The position numbers and the translations under genes were made by a program. Below, piece by piece: positions 45,996 to 54,639 of a stretch of 64,000 nucleotides of DNA. How positions within the stretch are numbered: position 1 is the first letter of the stretch; each line of letters begins with the position of its first letter. Below the pieces are notes generated by a model. That model made no database searches and had not been told where the DNA came from. It worked only from the letters and a program-made list of their open reading frames with translations. The DNA comes from CAIUGU01 sp963819685 (GTDB taxonomy: Bacteria; Pseudomonadota; Gammaproteobacteria; Steroidobacterales; Steroidobacteraceae), in the NCBI GenBank assembly GCA_963819685.1, contig CAWFXI010000011.1:124001-188000 (forward strand). The letters are read 5' to 3'.

Positions 45996-48256
45996 CAATT
46001 CAAGCTCTTTCTGTGTGCCTTTTGCACCGGGCTCACGCGAACCGGCCGTGGCGGTCGCTCAGGCTTGGACCGCCGCGTCCCGACTTCTTCGCCTGGCGGA
46101 CGGAACAACCCTTCGATCTGTGCCAACCGCTCGGCACGCTCGCCGCTGACCTTGCCAGCAGCCGAGACGACTTTGCGGATTGCTGTCAGCATCTTTGCGC
46201 AGGCATCGGTATCCGCGGGCAGCATCCTGGGTATGGCGGCAAGAGCCCCGTCCTGATCGAGCAACAGTGAAAAATATTGCTCCCGAAGTACCCGCTTGAA
46301 TTCCTCCAGGGTCAAGCCGCTGTTTTCAGCACGAACCTGTCGCAGCATCTCGAAAGCACGTTCATCGACACCCGGCCCCGCCATGCCGACGTAGACCATG
46401 CTGCGGATGGCGGCCTCGCGCAGGCCGCCTTCGGTAAGGCGCGTCTGCAGTTCAGCGATACGCTGCTGGACGAAGGCGAGTCGCTCCGGCTCGACGCCTG
46501 GGTGCCGGCGCGGCGGCTCCTCCGAGCCGCGAATACCGACCATCGCTTGCAGCCATGGCGCACTGTAGGTGGCGAGGAAGATCTGTTCGAGGCTCCGGTC
46601 CCGCAAATCACGCCAGCCGTCAAGCGCATTGACAATCCCCTCCGAAATCAAACCCTGCGCCTTGAGCAGTGGATTGTCCGGGGAGACCCTCTGGCGATGC
46701 TCGCGTACCTGCGTCGCAAGCTCCGCCACCTGCCGCATCAGCGGATTGCGCACGGAAAACAATTCGTACGTCCAGTCGACCGCGTTGAACTTGCGTAGCC
46801 AATCGGCCGCCGGCCCGCCCGCGAGTGCTTTGACGAAAGGCTGCAGCAGCAAGTGATACAGACCGAGGTTGATCTCCGACACGCGGCGCGCAGTGGCAAA
46901 GCGACGCTCGTTCTCCGGATCAGGACGCACGATGTCGCGCACATCCTTGAGAGTGCGAGGTTCGAAGCGCACGACCCAGTCGCCGCCGACCAGGTCCGGA
47001 TTGACAGTCTCCCCGGACTTGCGGGTCATGACTGCTTCGTACAGCCCGGGTGGTAAAACGTCGATCAGATCGATGTTGGAAGTGAACTCCTGATGCTCCT
47101 TCTTCGCCACCCCGCCCGATACGAAAATGCCCAGGTGGCCCACGCTTTCGTGGATGGCATAGACAATGGTCTGCCCACAAGCGCGCAGATCTTCATCCTT
47201 CTCGTAGAGATCGACGATCCAGCCGAGTGCCTGTTGCGGCGGCGTGATGTTGTCCCCTTTGGAGCAGAAACAGAGGATCGGAGAACGGATATTGCGCAGG
47301 TCGATGCGATTGCCGTCACTCGTGGCGATCTCGGCAGTGGCGAGCCGATTGCCAACGAACAGCTTGTCGACGATCCACTGGATTTCCTCTGCCGTAAGGC
47401 TGACATGACCACCCCACCACTTCTCGAACTCCAGAAAGCGCGGGCCTTCGGTATCGACCTTCGACCAGAGGTTGTAGTTTTTCGTCCAGTAGGTGTTGGA
47501 GGGATTCTGGTTCTCGAAGTTTTCGACCAGGTGACCACCGTCAAACCTGCCCGCGCCCAGGTCACTGGTCAGCTCCGTCAGCCAGCTGCCGCCGAGCAGA
47601 CCACCGGAATAGCGCATCGGGTTTTCGCCGGTAACTCCAGCCCAGTAGGACAGAGGTGAACCCGCGACGATGATGGGACCGAAGAGCTCCGGCCGCACCG
47701 CGGCCAGCATCATCACCGCCCAGCCCGCCTGGCAGTTGCCGACGACACAGGGCTTCCCTTCAGCCTCGGGGTGCAAGGCGATAACCTTCTCAAGGAATAT
47801 GGCCTCGGCCCGCATCACATCTTCGATGGTCTGCCCGGGCATCGGATCGGGGCTGAAGCCGACGAAATAGCAGGGGTGGCCCGCGCGCATTGCGACGCCC
47901 ACTTCGCTGTCGGCCTTGAAGCCGCCGATCCCGGGCCCGTGGCCCGCTCTCGGGTCGACGACGACGAACGGACGTTTCTTCAGGTCAGTCTCGACCCCCG
48001 CCGTCGGTTTGATACGCACCAAGCCGTAGTTGACCGGTGCCGCAAAAGTCCGGCCATCGAGTACGGGTTCAGAGTCGAAGCTGAGCACATGCGGCACCGC
48101 CTTTGCCCGTTCCTGGTCTTGAACGTCGCTGCGCTGGCGAAGGACATCCCAGAACAGGACGGTGCGTTGCCATGAATCGATCCAGTAGTCGATGGTCTGC
48201 TGTGCAGCCGCCGGAAACGTCAGCTGGGGCAAAGGGGATCTAGTCGGGTCGGTCAT
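45995..48256 (-). CDS. DUF3141 protein, PHA-synthase-like alpha/beta hydrolase
   Basis: It has 753 aa from the ATG encoding MTDPTRSPLPQLTFPAAAQ; upstream codons were excluded. The N-terminal half resembles PhaC polyhydroxyalkanoate synthases: YWIDSWQRTVLFWDVLRQRS, then a nucleophile elbow VVGNCQAGWAVMMLAA carrying Cys as in PhaC. CSKGDNITPPQQALGWI (catalytic Asp) and HESVGHLGIFVSGGVAKKEH (catalytic His) complete the triad. The C-terminal 300 residues are specific to DUF3141. It is the first gene of the pta-ackA-fabI operon and overlaps pta by one base. True polymerase activity is unproven. Confidence 0.88.
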   Translation of the reverse strand: MTDPTRSPLPQLTFPAAAQQTIDYWIDSWQRTVLFWDVLRQRSDVQDQERAKAVPHVLSFDSEPVLDGRTFAAPVNYGLVRIKPTAGVETDLKKRPFVVVDPRAGHGPGIGGFKADSEVGVAMRAGHPCYFVGFSPDPMPGQTIEDVMRAEAIFLEKVIALHPEAEGKPCVVGNCQAGWAVMMLAAVRPELFGPIIVAGSPLSYWAGVTGENPMRYSGGLLGGSWLTELTSDLGAGRFDGGHLVENFENQNPSNTYWTKNYNLWSKVDTEGPRFLEFEKWWGGHVSLTAEEIQWIVDKLFVGNRLATAEIATSDGNRIDLRNIRSPILCFCSKGDNITPPQQALGWIVDLYEKDEDLRACGQTIVYAIHESVGHLGIFVSGGVAKKEHQEFTSNIDLIDVLPPGLYEAVMTRKSGETVNPDLVGGDWVVRFEPRTLKDVRDIVRPDPENERRFATARRVSEINLGLYHLLLQPFVKALAGGPAADWLRKFNAVDWTYELFSVRNPLMRQVAELATQVREHRQRVSPDNPLLKAQGLISEGIVNALDGWRDLRDRSLEQIFLATYSAPWLQAMVGIRGSEEPPRRHPGVEPERLAFVQQRIAELQTRLTEGGLREAAIRSMVYVGMAGPGVDERAFEMLRQVRAENSGLTLEEFKRVLREQYFSLLLDQDGALAAIPRMLPADTDACAKMLTAIRKVVSAAGKVSGERAERLAQIEGLFRPPGEEVGTRRSKPERPPRPVRVSPVQKAHRKSLN

Positions 48257-48453
48257 GGGGGAGCCTGCTGGGGAAGCAACGTTTGCAGTGCAGCATAACT
48301 TAAGACGAGACCACATCGCACTTAAGGTCTTTCACTGAGACGCAACGGCGCAGCCCTTTGCACGCTACGGGTGGGTGCTGGTTGTTGTTTCGCGGGTCAG
48401 TGAGGGTCCGGACGACACCTGCCGGTACGGAAAAGCGCCTTGATGGACACCGA

Positions 48454-50166
48454 CTATCTAGCGGTAATCTGCGTAGTTTTCCGCCATTCCTCAATGACTT
48501 GCGCGACTGTCTGGCTCCGCACGGCCCCGGCTTCCCCGGCGCCGTAGCCGGCGCGCGCCAGCGACTCGCGCACGTTGCCCCGCGCCTCGGCAAGATGAAA
48601 CGCGATACCGCGCTTTTCGAATTGTTCACGCAGCTCTGCGAGCAAATCAGCTCCAGCAAGGTCGACCATCGGCGTCGTGCCCAGATAGAACACGACGAGC
48701 CGTATTTCATCCTTGCGCGTATGCAGCGTCTCCTCCAGCCGATCGCGGACATAGTCCACGTTCAGATACAGCAGCGAGCTGTCGACGCGAAATACGAAGA
48801 CACCTGGCTCTCGCTCGTTCTCCGGATTGAGTTGAATGTCGCCATACTGGGCAGTGCCTGATACGCGACCGAGTTCGACCGCATGTGGAGCCGAGGCACG
48901 CCGCAATAACAGCAGCACGGACAGCACAGCTCCAACCATGACACCACGCAGCAGACCAGTACCGAGCACACCCGCAAGCGCGGCGATCGCAACCAGGAAC
49001 TCACCGCGATTGAAGTTCCAGAGCCGCTTCAGCGCTGACCACTTGAAAAGTCCTGTCACGGCGAACAGCACGATGGCCGCCAGCACGGATTGCGGCAGAT
49101 CGCGCAGGAGTCCCGTCAGGAACAGCACGACGACCAGCATGATCAGCGCGGCGATGAAGCCGGACAGCGGCGTGCGAGCGCCGCCGGTTTCATTAACGAG
49201 CGACTGCGACATGCCGCCGCTCACCGGATAACCCTGCCCGAGACCGACCGCAAGGTTCGCTGCGGCTAACCCAAGGAACTCCCGATTGGCGTCGAGGCGA
49301 TAGCCGTGTTTTGGCGCGAACATGCGCCCAATGGCTGATGTCTCGACTGCCCCGAGCAGAAAGCACGCAATGGCGAGCGGCAGCAACTCGTTGATGTCTG
49401 CAATCTGCACGGCAGGGAGTCCGAAGTCCGGCAGCCCCTTCGGCACTTCCCCAAGGAGCTTGACTCCCTGGGTGCCAAGATCAAATGCAGTCGCTGCTAC
49501 GATGCCGCCGATCACCACAAGCAGCGCCACCGGCCGGCCTGGCAGGAACTTCTTGCCAAGGAGAAGCACTACGAGTCCCCCGACCCCGAGCGCAACAGAC
49601 AGCGCGTTGGTTTCGCTGAGGTGCGTCAGGAAAAAGTAACTGCGCTCCCAGAAGTCGCCGTGCGAGCCCGAAAAACCGAACAGCTTCGGGAGCTGGGTAC
49701 TGGCGAGGAAGAGCGCCACGCCGGACTTGAAGCCAACCAGGACGGTTTCCGAGACGAAGTTGACGAGCGTACCGGCCTTCAGCAGGTACGCTGCAAAAGC
49801 CATCGCGGCCACCATCAGGCCTGTGAACGCTGCGAGCGCCGCGAACCGTGTCGGGTCGCCCCCAGCGAGCGTGCCAAGCGACGAACCGATCAGCAGGGAG
49901 ATAGCGGACGTGACGGTGATGGCCGTTTGGCGAGAGCTGCAGAACAGCCAGAACACGAGACCCGAGAACAGACACGCATACAGCCCGGCCTCCGGCGGCA
50001 GGTTGGCGAGGGAGGCATCGCCGATCCCGGCGGGGATCAGGTAGGCCGCAAGAGTCACGCCAGCGACCGCATCCGCACGCAACAAGTCGGGAGAATAGTT
50101 CCGCAACCACCCGGGAATGAACGAGCCCCGGGCAGGCGACATCTCAGGCTGTGCGGGTGCGCTCAC
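48454..50166 (-). CDS. SulP-family anion transporter with STAS domain
   Basis: It has 570 aa. The N-terminal transport domain has 12-14 hydrophobic segments and starts DLLRADAVAGVTLAAYLIPA; GLYACLFSGLVFWLF and AIGRMFAPKHGYRLDANRE follow. The C-terminal STAS domain (about residues 430-560) contains VFVFRVDSSLLYLNVDYVRD and MVDLAGADLL. SulP proteins carry sulfate, bicarbonate or dicarboxylates; the substrate is not readable here, but a carbonic anhydrase lies 3 kb away. Its start overlaps the ppk2 stop by 4 bp. Confidence 0.92.
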   Translation of the reverse strand: MSAPAQPEMSPARGSFIPGWLRNYSPDLLRADAVAGVTLAAYLIPAGIGDASLANLPPEAGLYACLFSGLVFWLFCSSRQTAITVTSAISLLIGSSLGTLAGGDPTRFAALAAFTGLMVAAMAFAAYLLKAGTLVNFVSETVLVGFKSGVALFLASTQLPKLFGFSGSHGDFWERSYFFLTHLSETNALSVALGVGGLVVLLLGKKFLPGRPVALLVVIGGIVAATAFDLGTQGVKLLGEVPKGLPDFGLPAVQIADINELLPLAIACFLLGAVETSAIGRMFAPKHGYRLDANREFLGLAAANLAVGLGQGYPVSGGMSQSLVNETGGARTPLSGFIAALIMLVVVLFLTGLLRDLPQSVLAAIVLFAVTGLFKWSALKRLWNFNRGEFLVAIAALAGVLGTGLLRGVMVGAVLSVLLLLRRASAPHAVELGRVSGTAQYGDIQLNPENEREPGVFVFRVDSSLLYLNVDYVRDRLEETLHTRKDEIRLVVFYLGTTPMVDLAGADLLAELREQFEKRGIAFHLAEARGNVRESLARAGYGAGEAGAVRSQTVAQVIEEWRKTTQITAR

Positions 50167-51073
50167 TTCTTCTCTGCCAGTAACGCCTTCTTCACGATAG
50201 CGAGTTCGCGCAGCTTCGCTTTGTCGACCTTCGGGTAGTGGAGTTCAAGCGAGGCCAGCGCATCGATGATTGCTGCTGCGACGATGACCCGCGTGTACCA
50301 CTTATTGTCTGCGGGCACGACGTACCAGGGACTTTCGGGCGTCGCGGTATTCTGGATTGCAGCCTCATAGGCATCCATGTAGTCGTCCCAATGACCGCGC
50401 TCTCGCGCATCGCTGGGCGAGAATTTCCAGTTCTTTTCGGGTTGATCGATCCGCTCCAGGAAGCGGCGCTTCTGCTCATCGCGCGACACATGCAGGAAGA
50501 ACTTCCGGACGATGGTGCCGTTGTTGCTGAGATGGCGCTCCAGCGAACGGATGTCCTTGTAACGGTCGTCCCAGATGTCCTTGCGGATGAGCTGCGGCGG
50601 CAGCTTCCCGCGTCGCAAGCAGCTCCGGATGCACCCGCAGCACCAGGACATCCTCATAGTAGCGATCGGTTGAAGATACCGATGCGCCCGCGCTCCGGGA
50701 GCTGCCTGTAGCACCTCCAGAGGTAGTCGTGATCGAGCTCTTCGGCTGACGGCGCCTTGAAGGAGGAGACCTGGCAGCCCTGGGGATTGACGCCCGACAT
50801 GACGTGCTTGATCGCGCCGTCCTTGCCGGCCGCATCCATCGCCTGGAAGATCAGCAGCACACTCCAGCGATCCTGCGCGTAGAGCATGTCCTGCAGCATG
50901 GCCAGTGCCTCGATGCCCGTCTGCAGTGCCTCCTTGGCCCGCGGCTTGTCTTCCTGCTGCAGCTTGCCCGTGTCGCCCGGATCGATATCCTTGAGCCTGA
51001 ACTTGTGCCTTCCAGTCACTGCGTAGGGCTTCGACAGCTTGTGCGATGCCTTGAGTACCTGATCGAAATCCAT
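50163..51073 (-). CDS. ppk2: PPK2-family polyphosphate:nucleotide phosphotransferase, two frameshifts
   Basis: PPK2 enzymes use polyphosphate to phosphorylate nucleotides. The first frame begins MDFDQVLKASHKLSKPYAV and carries the Walker A-like QAMDAAGKDGAIKHVMSG and YLWRCYRQLPERGRIGIFNRS. The middle, YYEDVLVLRVHPELLAT, is in a second frame. KLPPQLIRKDIWDDRYKDI, the lid Arg/Lys helix VSRDEQKRRF and the end AAAIIDALA are in a third. Removing one base at 50,662 and one G of the GGG at 50,607-50,609 restores about 302 aa. This looks like sequence error, not decay. Confidence 0.9.
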
Positions 51074-51154
51074 GTGCGTCTGCCCCTCTAAATATCTTTC
51101 TTCAGGTCACTATTTCACTTGCTCGGTAGCGTCCGAGCGGCTCAGGAACGGAGT

Positions 51155-51509
51155 CTACCCACCGAGGCCGTACCGCCCCTGGAACCGCTGGCGCAAGTCG
51201 GCGAGCATCTTTGCGATTTCGTCCGCACCGACGGCATCGATGTTGGTCAACGCCAGGTTGTAATGGATGCCGATCAGGCCGCGGAGCTTGCGGAACGCAT
51301 CATCGCTCTTGCGCGCACAGACCGTGTCGTCGCCGCGCACGACTTTTTCGATAACGCCGGGATCAAGCAGCCTGATTCCGAGAATCGCCGAGTATTTCGC
51401 GATCTCTTCGTCGACAGCTGACAGCGCGCGACCAAACCAGCGTTGACCGTCGGCAGCCGTGACTCTTGCCTTGCGTATCCGCAGGCTTGTCGCCCTCTTC
51501 AGTGCTCAT
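51155..51509 (-). CDS. small uncharacterised protein, probably frameshifted
   Basis: An ATG at 51,509 starts MSTEEGDKPADTQ, but that frame soon stops. In the neighbouring frame a clean, protein-like sequence runs RVTAADGQRWFGRALSAVDE, IAKYSAILGIRLLDP, then DDAFRKLRGLIGIHYNLALT to a stop at 51,155, with no ATG of its own. Removing one base at the GG of 51,484-51,485 would fuse them into about 117 aa. No family is recognised. An AT-rich, promoter-like stretch lies at about 51,530-51,575, and ppk2 starts 81 bp downstream, so it may lead the ppk2-sulP transcript. Alternative: the shorter GTG-started frame only. Confidence 0.45.
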
Positions 51510-51642
51510 TGAACGCCCCCGGGCCGAAAGCCGCTTGCTAAAACTATATCCGTAGCAGATTACTTATAGCATCGGTATAAGCCGCATCGCCACCGGTGGC
51601 TCCTGGCCATTTGCCCCGTGGGGCATTCGCTTTGCCACAACG

Positions 51643-52122
51643 CTACAGCAACGCGACTATGTCTTTTTCGAGGCTCTCGGGCTTGTCAGTCGACGCATAG
51701 CGCTTGACGACCTTGCCACTGCGGTCGACGAGAAACTTGGTGAAGTTCCACTTGATGGCTTCGCTGCCCAGCAATCCCGGCGCCTCCTTCTTCAGGAACC
51801 GGTAAAGCGGATGCGCGCTGTCGCCGTTGACTTCGATCTTGGCAAACAGTGGAAAGGTCACGTCGTAGGTCAGCGAACAGAAGCTCCTGATTTCTGCTTC
51901 ATCGCCCGGCTCCTGGTGACCGAACTGGTCGCAGGGAAAGCCGATCACCGCGAAGCCCTGCGGCGCCAGCTTGCGATGCAATGCTTCGAGACCTGTGTAT
52001 TGCGGCGTGAAGCCGCACTTGCTGGCGACGTTGACGACCAACAGCACCTTGCCGTCGTACTCCGCAAGGGACTGCTCGTCGCCGTCGATCGTCCGGGCAC
52101 TGAAATCAAAAGCCGTCGTCAT
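51643..52122 (-). CDS. glutathione peroxidase (Cys type)
   Basis: This is a thiol peroxidase of the GPx family reducing hydrogen or lipid peroxides, probably via thioredoxin. It has 159 aa. The peroxidatic Cys is in NVASKCGFTPQY, the resolving Cys and catalytic Gln in GFPCDQFGHQEPGDE, and the Trp-Asn in IKWNFTKFLVD. It lacks a signal peptide, so it is cytoplasmic. It stands alone on the minus strand. Confidence 0.95.
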   Translation of the reverse strand: MTTAFDFSARTIDGDEQSLAEYDGKVLLVVNVASKCGFTPQYTGLEALHRKLAPQGFAVIGFPCDQFGHQEPGDEAEIRSFCSLTYDVTFPLFAKIEVNGDSAHPLYRFLKKEAPGLLGSEAIKWNFTKFLVDRSGKVVKRYASTDKPESLEKDIVALL

Positions 52123-52233
52123 CCACGGGCTCCCTTCGGGCCACCGTCACGGGCCGTGTGCTTGATCAGTGTAGAGCTTAACAGCGTAATGCAGGGACGC
52201 CTGCATTGATCTGTCAGGGAGACGGCGGGATCG

Positions 52234-52590
52234 CTATTTCGAACTCGTTCCCTTGAAGACCTCGACGGACAACGCAAACGTGCGCTGTTCGCCCTTGTCG
52301 AGTGCACCGACTCCGACGACCTTGCGGGCGACCTCCTCACCACTCCCGGTGCGGATGACGATGACTACGGAATACTCCCAGGGTTCAGCACCCTCCGGAT
52401 GACGGAGGGTGCCTTCGACCTTGAGCGGCACAACAGTGGCCTGCGCACGACGCTCGGCCTGGGCTGCAGGATCGAACCTCAGGTGATGCTGACAGGCCGG
52501 ACAGACACTTGCGCTGTCGAGAATCGTCGCCTTGCAATGCGGACAGATTCGGGTCTTGCCTGGCGCGGCGAAGCGCCCGGTGCTCATCAT
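52234..52590 (-). CDS. zinc-ribbon protein of unknown function
   Basis: It has 118 aa. The N-terminus carries CPHCKATILDSASVCPACQ, a four-cysteine zinc ribbon. A basic linker leads to a beta-rich domain (VPLKVEGTLRHPEG, WEYSVVIVIRTGSGEEVAR, FALSVEVFKGTSSK). The start overlaps the bactofilin stop (ATGATGA), a strong sign of coupled translation, so it may work with the bactofilin. No known family beyond the ribbon was recognised. Confidence 0.75.
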   Translation of the reverse strand: MMSTGRFAAPGKTRICPHCKATILDSASVCPACQHHLRFDPAAQAERRAQATVVPLKVEGTLRHPEGAEPWEYSVVIVIRTGSGEEVARKVVGVGALDKGEQRTFALSVEVFKGTSSK

Positions 52591-53108
52591 ACGGCGGACC
52601 CGCCTCCGGCACTGGCGCTGCCTGCTGCCTTGACGGCCTTTTCATCCCAGCCGAAAGCGACCTGACCGCGCATGCGCGAACCGGCTGCAACAGTGAGCGA
52701 GCCCGCCTTGACGTCGCCTTCGACGATGCCGGTCTCAAGCAGCTCGACGCGGGCAGCCGCTTCGATATTGCCCTGCAGCGAACCGGCAACGATGACCGTG
52801 TTGGCCCGAACCTGGCCTGTCACGCGGGCACCCTGCTCGATTGTAAGATTCCCCTGTACGTTGACGTCTCCCTTGAAGGAACCGCCAATGCGCACATGAC
52901 CGGCTCCTTCGATCTTGCCCTCGATGGTGAGGTCGGCGGCGATAACGGATTCCTTGGCATCTGTTCGCGGGCTCATACGACGGGGTAACTCCTGGTGTGG
53001 GGCTTGCGCGGCAACTTTCTCAGGCTCCTTCGGAAACAGTTCTTTCGACGGCGGTAACGGCGTAACCGACGACTGCGGGGTCGGTGCCGGATCTTTCCAC
53101 AATGCCAT
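52587..53108 (-). CDS. bactofilin family cytoskeletal protein
   Basis: Bactofilins polymerise into filaments that scaffold cell-wall and stalk enzymes. It has 173 aa. A Pro-rich unstructured N-terminus (about 50 residues) precedes the right-handed beta-helix: VIAADLTIEGKIEGAGHVRI, GGSFKGDVNVQGNLTIEQGA, RVTGQVRANTVIVAGSLQGN and repeating short turns. The C-terminus is Ala/Gly-rich. It is translationally coupled to the zinc-ribbon gene. Confidence 0.93.
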   Translation of the reverse strand: MALWKDPAPTPQSSVTPLPPSKELFPKEPEKVAAQAPHQELPRRMSPRTDAKESVIAADLTIEGKIEGAGHVRIGGSFKGDVNVQGNLTIEQGARVTGQVRANTVIVAGSLQGNIEAAARVELLETGIVEGDVKAGSLTVAAGSRMRGQVAFGWDEKAVKAAGSASAGGGSAV

Positions 53109-53214
53109 GAGTCAATCCTCCTGAACTCGATTCATATTGCGTGCATTCGGTAAATACACAGCGCGGCGAAGGGTGTCAACGAGCGGCTGGTACCTGTCGG
53201 CTTGCACCGACAGC

Positions 53215-53880
53215 CTAGACCTTACTCTTCGCAAGGCGCTTAACCGTGTCGTAGTACCTGGTTTCACTCTCGTCCTGTGATCGCGAAGTGACGCCGAGAT
53301 CGCGGATGCGGCCATCGGACAGCCGGTACACCCAGCCGTGGACGGCCAGTTTCTGTCCCCTCGACCACGCATCGCCCACAATCGTGGTCCGACATACATT
53401 GCGCACCTGCTCCATCACATTGAGCTCACACAGCCGGTCCGCGCGCAGATCGGAAGTGGTCATGACATCCAGCAGACTGCCGTGATGTTCACGAACATCC
53501 TGGACGTGACGCAGCCAGTTGTCGGCCAGGCCGAGCCGGACGTCATCAAGAGCCGCGCGTACGCCGCTACAGCCGTAGTGGCCGCAAACGATGATGTGGG
53601 GGACCCGTAGCTGGTCCACCGCAAACTGGAGTACAGACAGGCAATTGAGATCAGCATGGACCACGACATTGGCAATGTTGCGATGGACAAAGACCGATCC
53701 CGGCTGCAGGCCCGTGATTTCGTTGGCCGGAACCCGGCTGTCGGAACAGCCGATCCACAGGTAGTCGGGCTTCTGGATTCCCGTCAGCTTGTTGAAGAAG
53801 TCGGGATCGCGTGCCAGCTGCGCAGCCGCCCAACGGCGGTTGTTCTCGAAAAGGTGCTCAAGGCTGTCGTGGTCGCTCAT
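53215..53880 (-). CDS. can: beta-class carbonic anhydrase
   Basis: It interconverts CO2 and bicarbonate. It has 221 aa from the ATG encoding MSDHDSLEHLFENNRRWA. The zinc ligands are in WIGCSDSRVPANEI and CGHYGCSGVRAA (C..D..H..C pattern). NIANVVVHADLNCLSVLQFA is the dimer segment. It is closer to the E. coli Can enzyme than to CynT. It stands alone, about 100 bp before the bactofilin gene on the same strand. Confidence 0.95.
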   Translation of the reverse strand: MSDHDSLEHLFENNRRWAAAQLARDPDFFNKLTGIQKPDYLWIGCSDSRVPANEITGLQPGSVFVHRNIANVVVHADLNCLSVLQFAVDQLRVPHIIVCGHYGCSGVRAALDDVRLGLADNWLRHVQDVREHHGSLLDVMTTSDLRADRLCELNVMEQVRNVCRTTIVGDAWSRGQKLAVHGWVYRLSDGRIRDLGVTSRSQDESETRYYDTVKRLAKSKV

Positions 53881-54082
53881 GGGGCCATTATCATTGCGAC
53901 GCAAAACGCTTTCCACGCCTTTTGCACCCGGAGTCAGTGAAAAGTGTGATTTTCACTGGGTCCGAAAACAGCCCGCTCGATTTCGTCACGTCCTCCGCGA
54001 CTCGAATCAGCCAGCCATCACCGGGGGCGGGAGCCCGATTTGCGTTCCCCCCCCGAGTGAGGCCGATTGCTCAGTCAGTGGG

Positions 54083-54526
54083 TCAATTGGTGACGACAGA
54101 GATTCGTCTCGGCTGCGCCTTGGGCTGCTTCGGAATCACGACCTCCAGAACACCATTGGTCCCCTGCGCGCGAACGCTGGCTGCATCGACCGTATCCGGC
54201 AGCGTGAACCGGCGATGGAAACGGCCATGCACGCGCTCGGTGCGGCTGCGCTCGACATCGCTGGATCTGGCTTCCTTTTCCCGCTGCCCACTGATCGACA
54301 GAACGCCCTGGTCGAGCGTGATATCCACAGCGGACAGGTTGACACCAGGCACGTCCAGCTTGAGCACGAAGCGATCACCGTACTCTTCGACGTCGGCAGG
54401 CGGGACCCAGTCGGCAGTCGCAGCCGACGTGGTCGCACCGTTCTCAAATTGATTCTCGAATATGCGGCTGATCTGTCCCTGCAGCTGGTTCAGCACGTCC
54501 CACGGTTCGTAACGGGTAGCGGCCAT
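54083..54526 (-). CDS. small heat shock protein (Hsp20 family)
   Basis: This ATP-independent holdase chaperone has 147 aa from the ATG encoding MAATRYEPWDVLNQL. GAGGAG sits 7 bp upstream; an ATG two codons earlier is too close to that site. The alpha-crystallin domain runs from DWVPPADVEEYGDRFVLKLD through GVLSISGQREKE to RRFTLPDTVD and NGVLEVVIPK. A sigma32 promoter and a long leader precede it. Confidence 0.95.
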   Translation of the reverse strand: MAATRYEPWDVLNQLQGQISRIFENQFENGATTSAATADWVPPADVEEYGDRFVLKLDVPGVNLSAVDITLDQGVLSISGQREKEARSSDVERSRTERVHGRFHRRFTLPDTVDAASVRAQGTNGVLEVVIPKQPKAQPRRISVVTN

Positions 54527-54533
54527 GATCATT

Positions 54534-54568
54534 CTCCTCAGGTAACTGTTCACGACGATGCAAAGAAG
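54534..54568 (-). promoter_or_regulatory. possible RNA thermometer in the hsp20 leader
   Basis: In the mRNA, CUUCUU (complement of 54563-54568) can pair with the ribosome-binding site GAGGAG (54534-54539) in a 6-bp stem with two G-U pairs around a roughly 23-nt loop. A leader of about 107 nt before a small heat-shock gene is typical of ROSE/fourU-type thermometers, and UGCUUCUUU is vaguely ROSE-like. No folding calculation was made. Confidence 0.3.
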
Positions 54569-54639
54569 CACTCCGCGCCGAAGCTGGATGGAGACTTTGC
54601 CTCCACACGACGACTGTGCTGTGACTTCGCTTGATCCGG

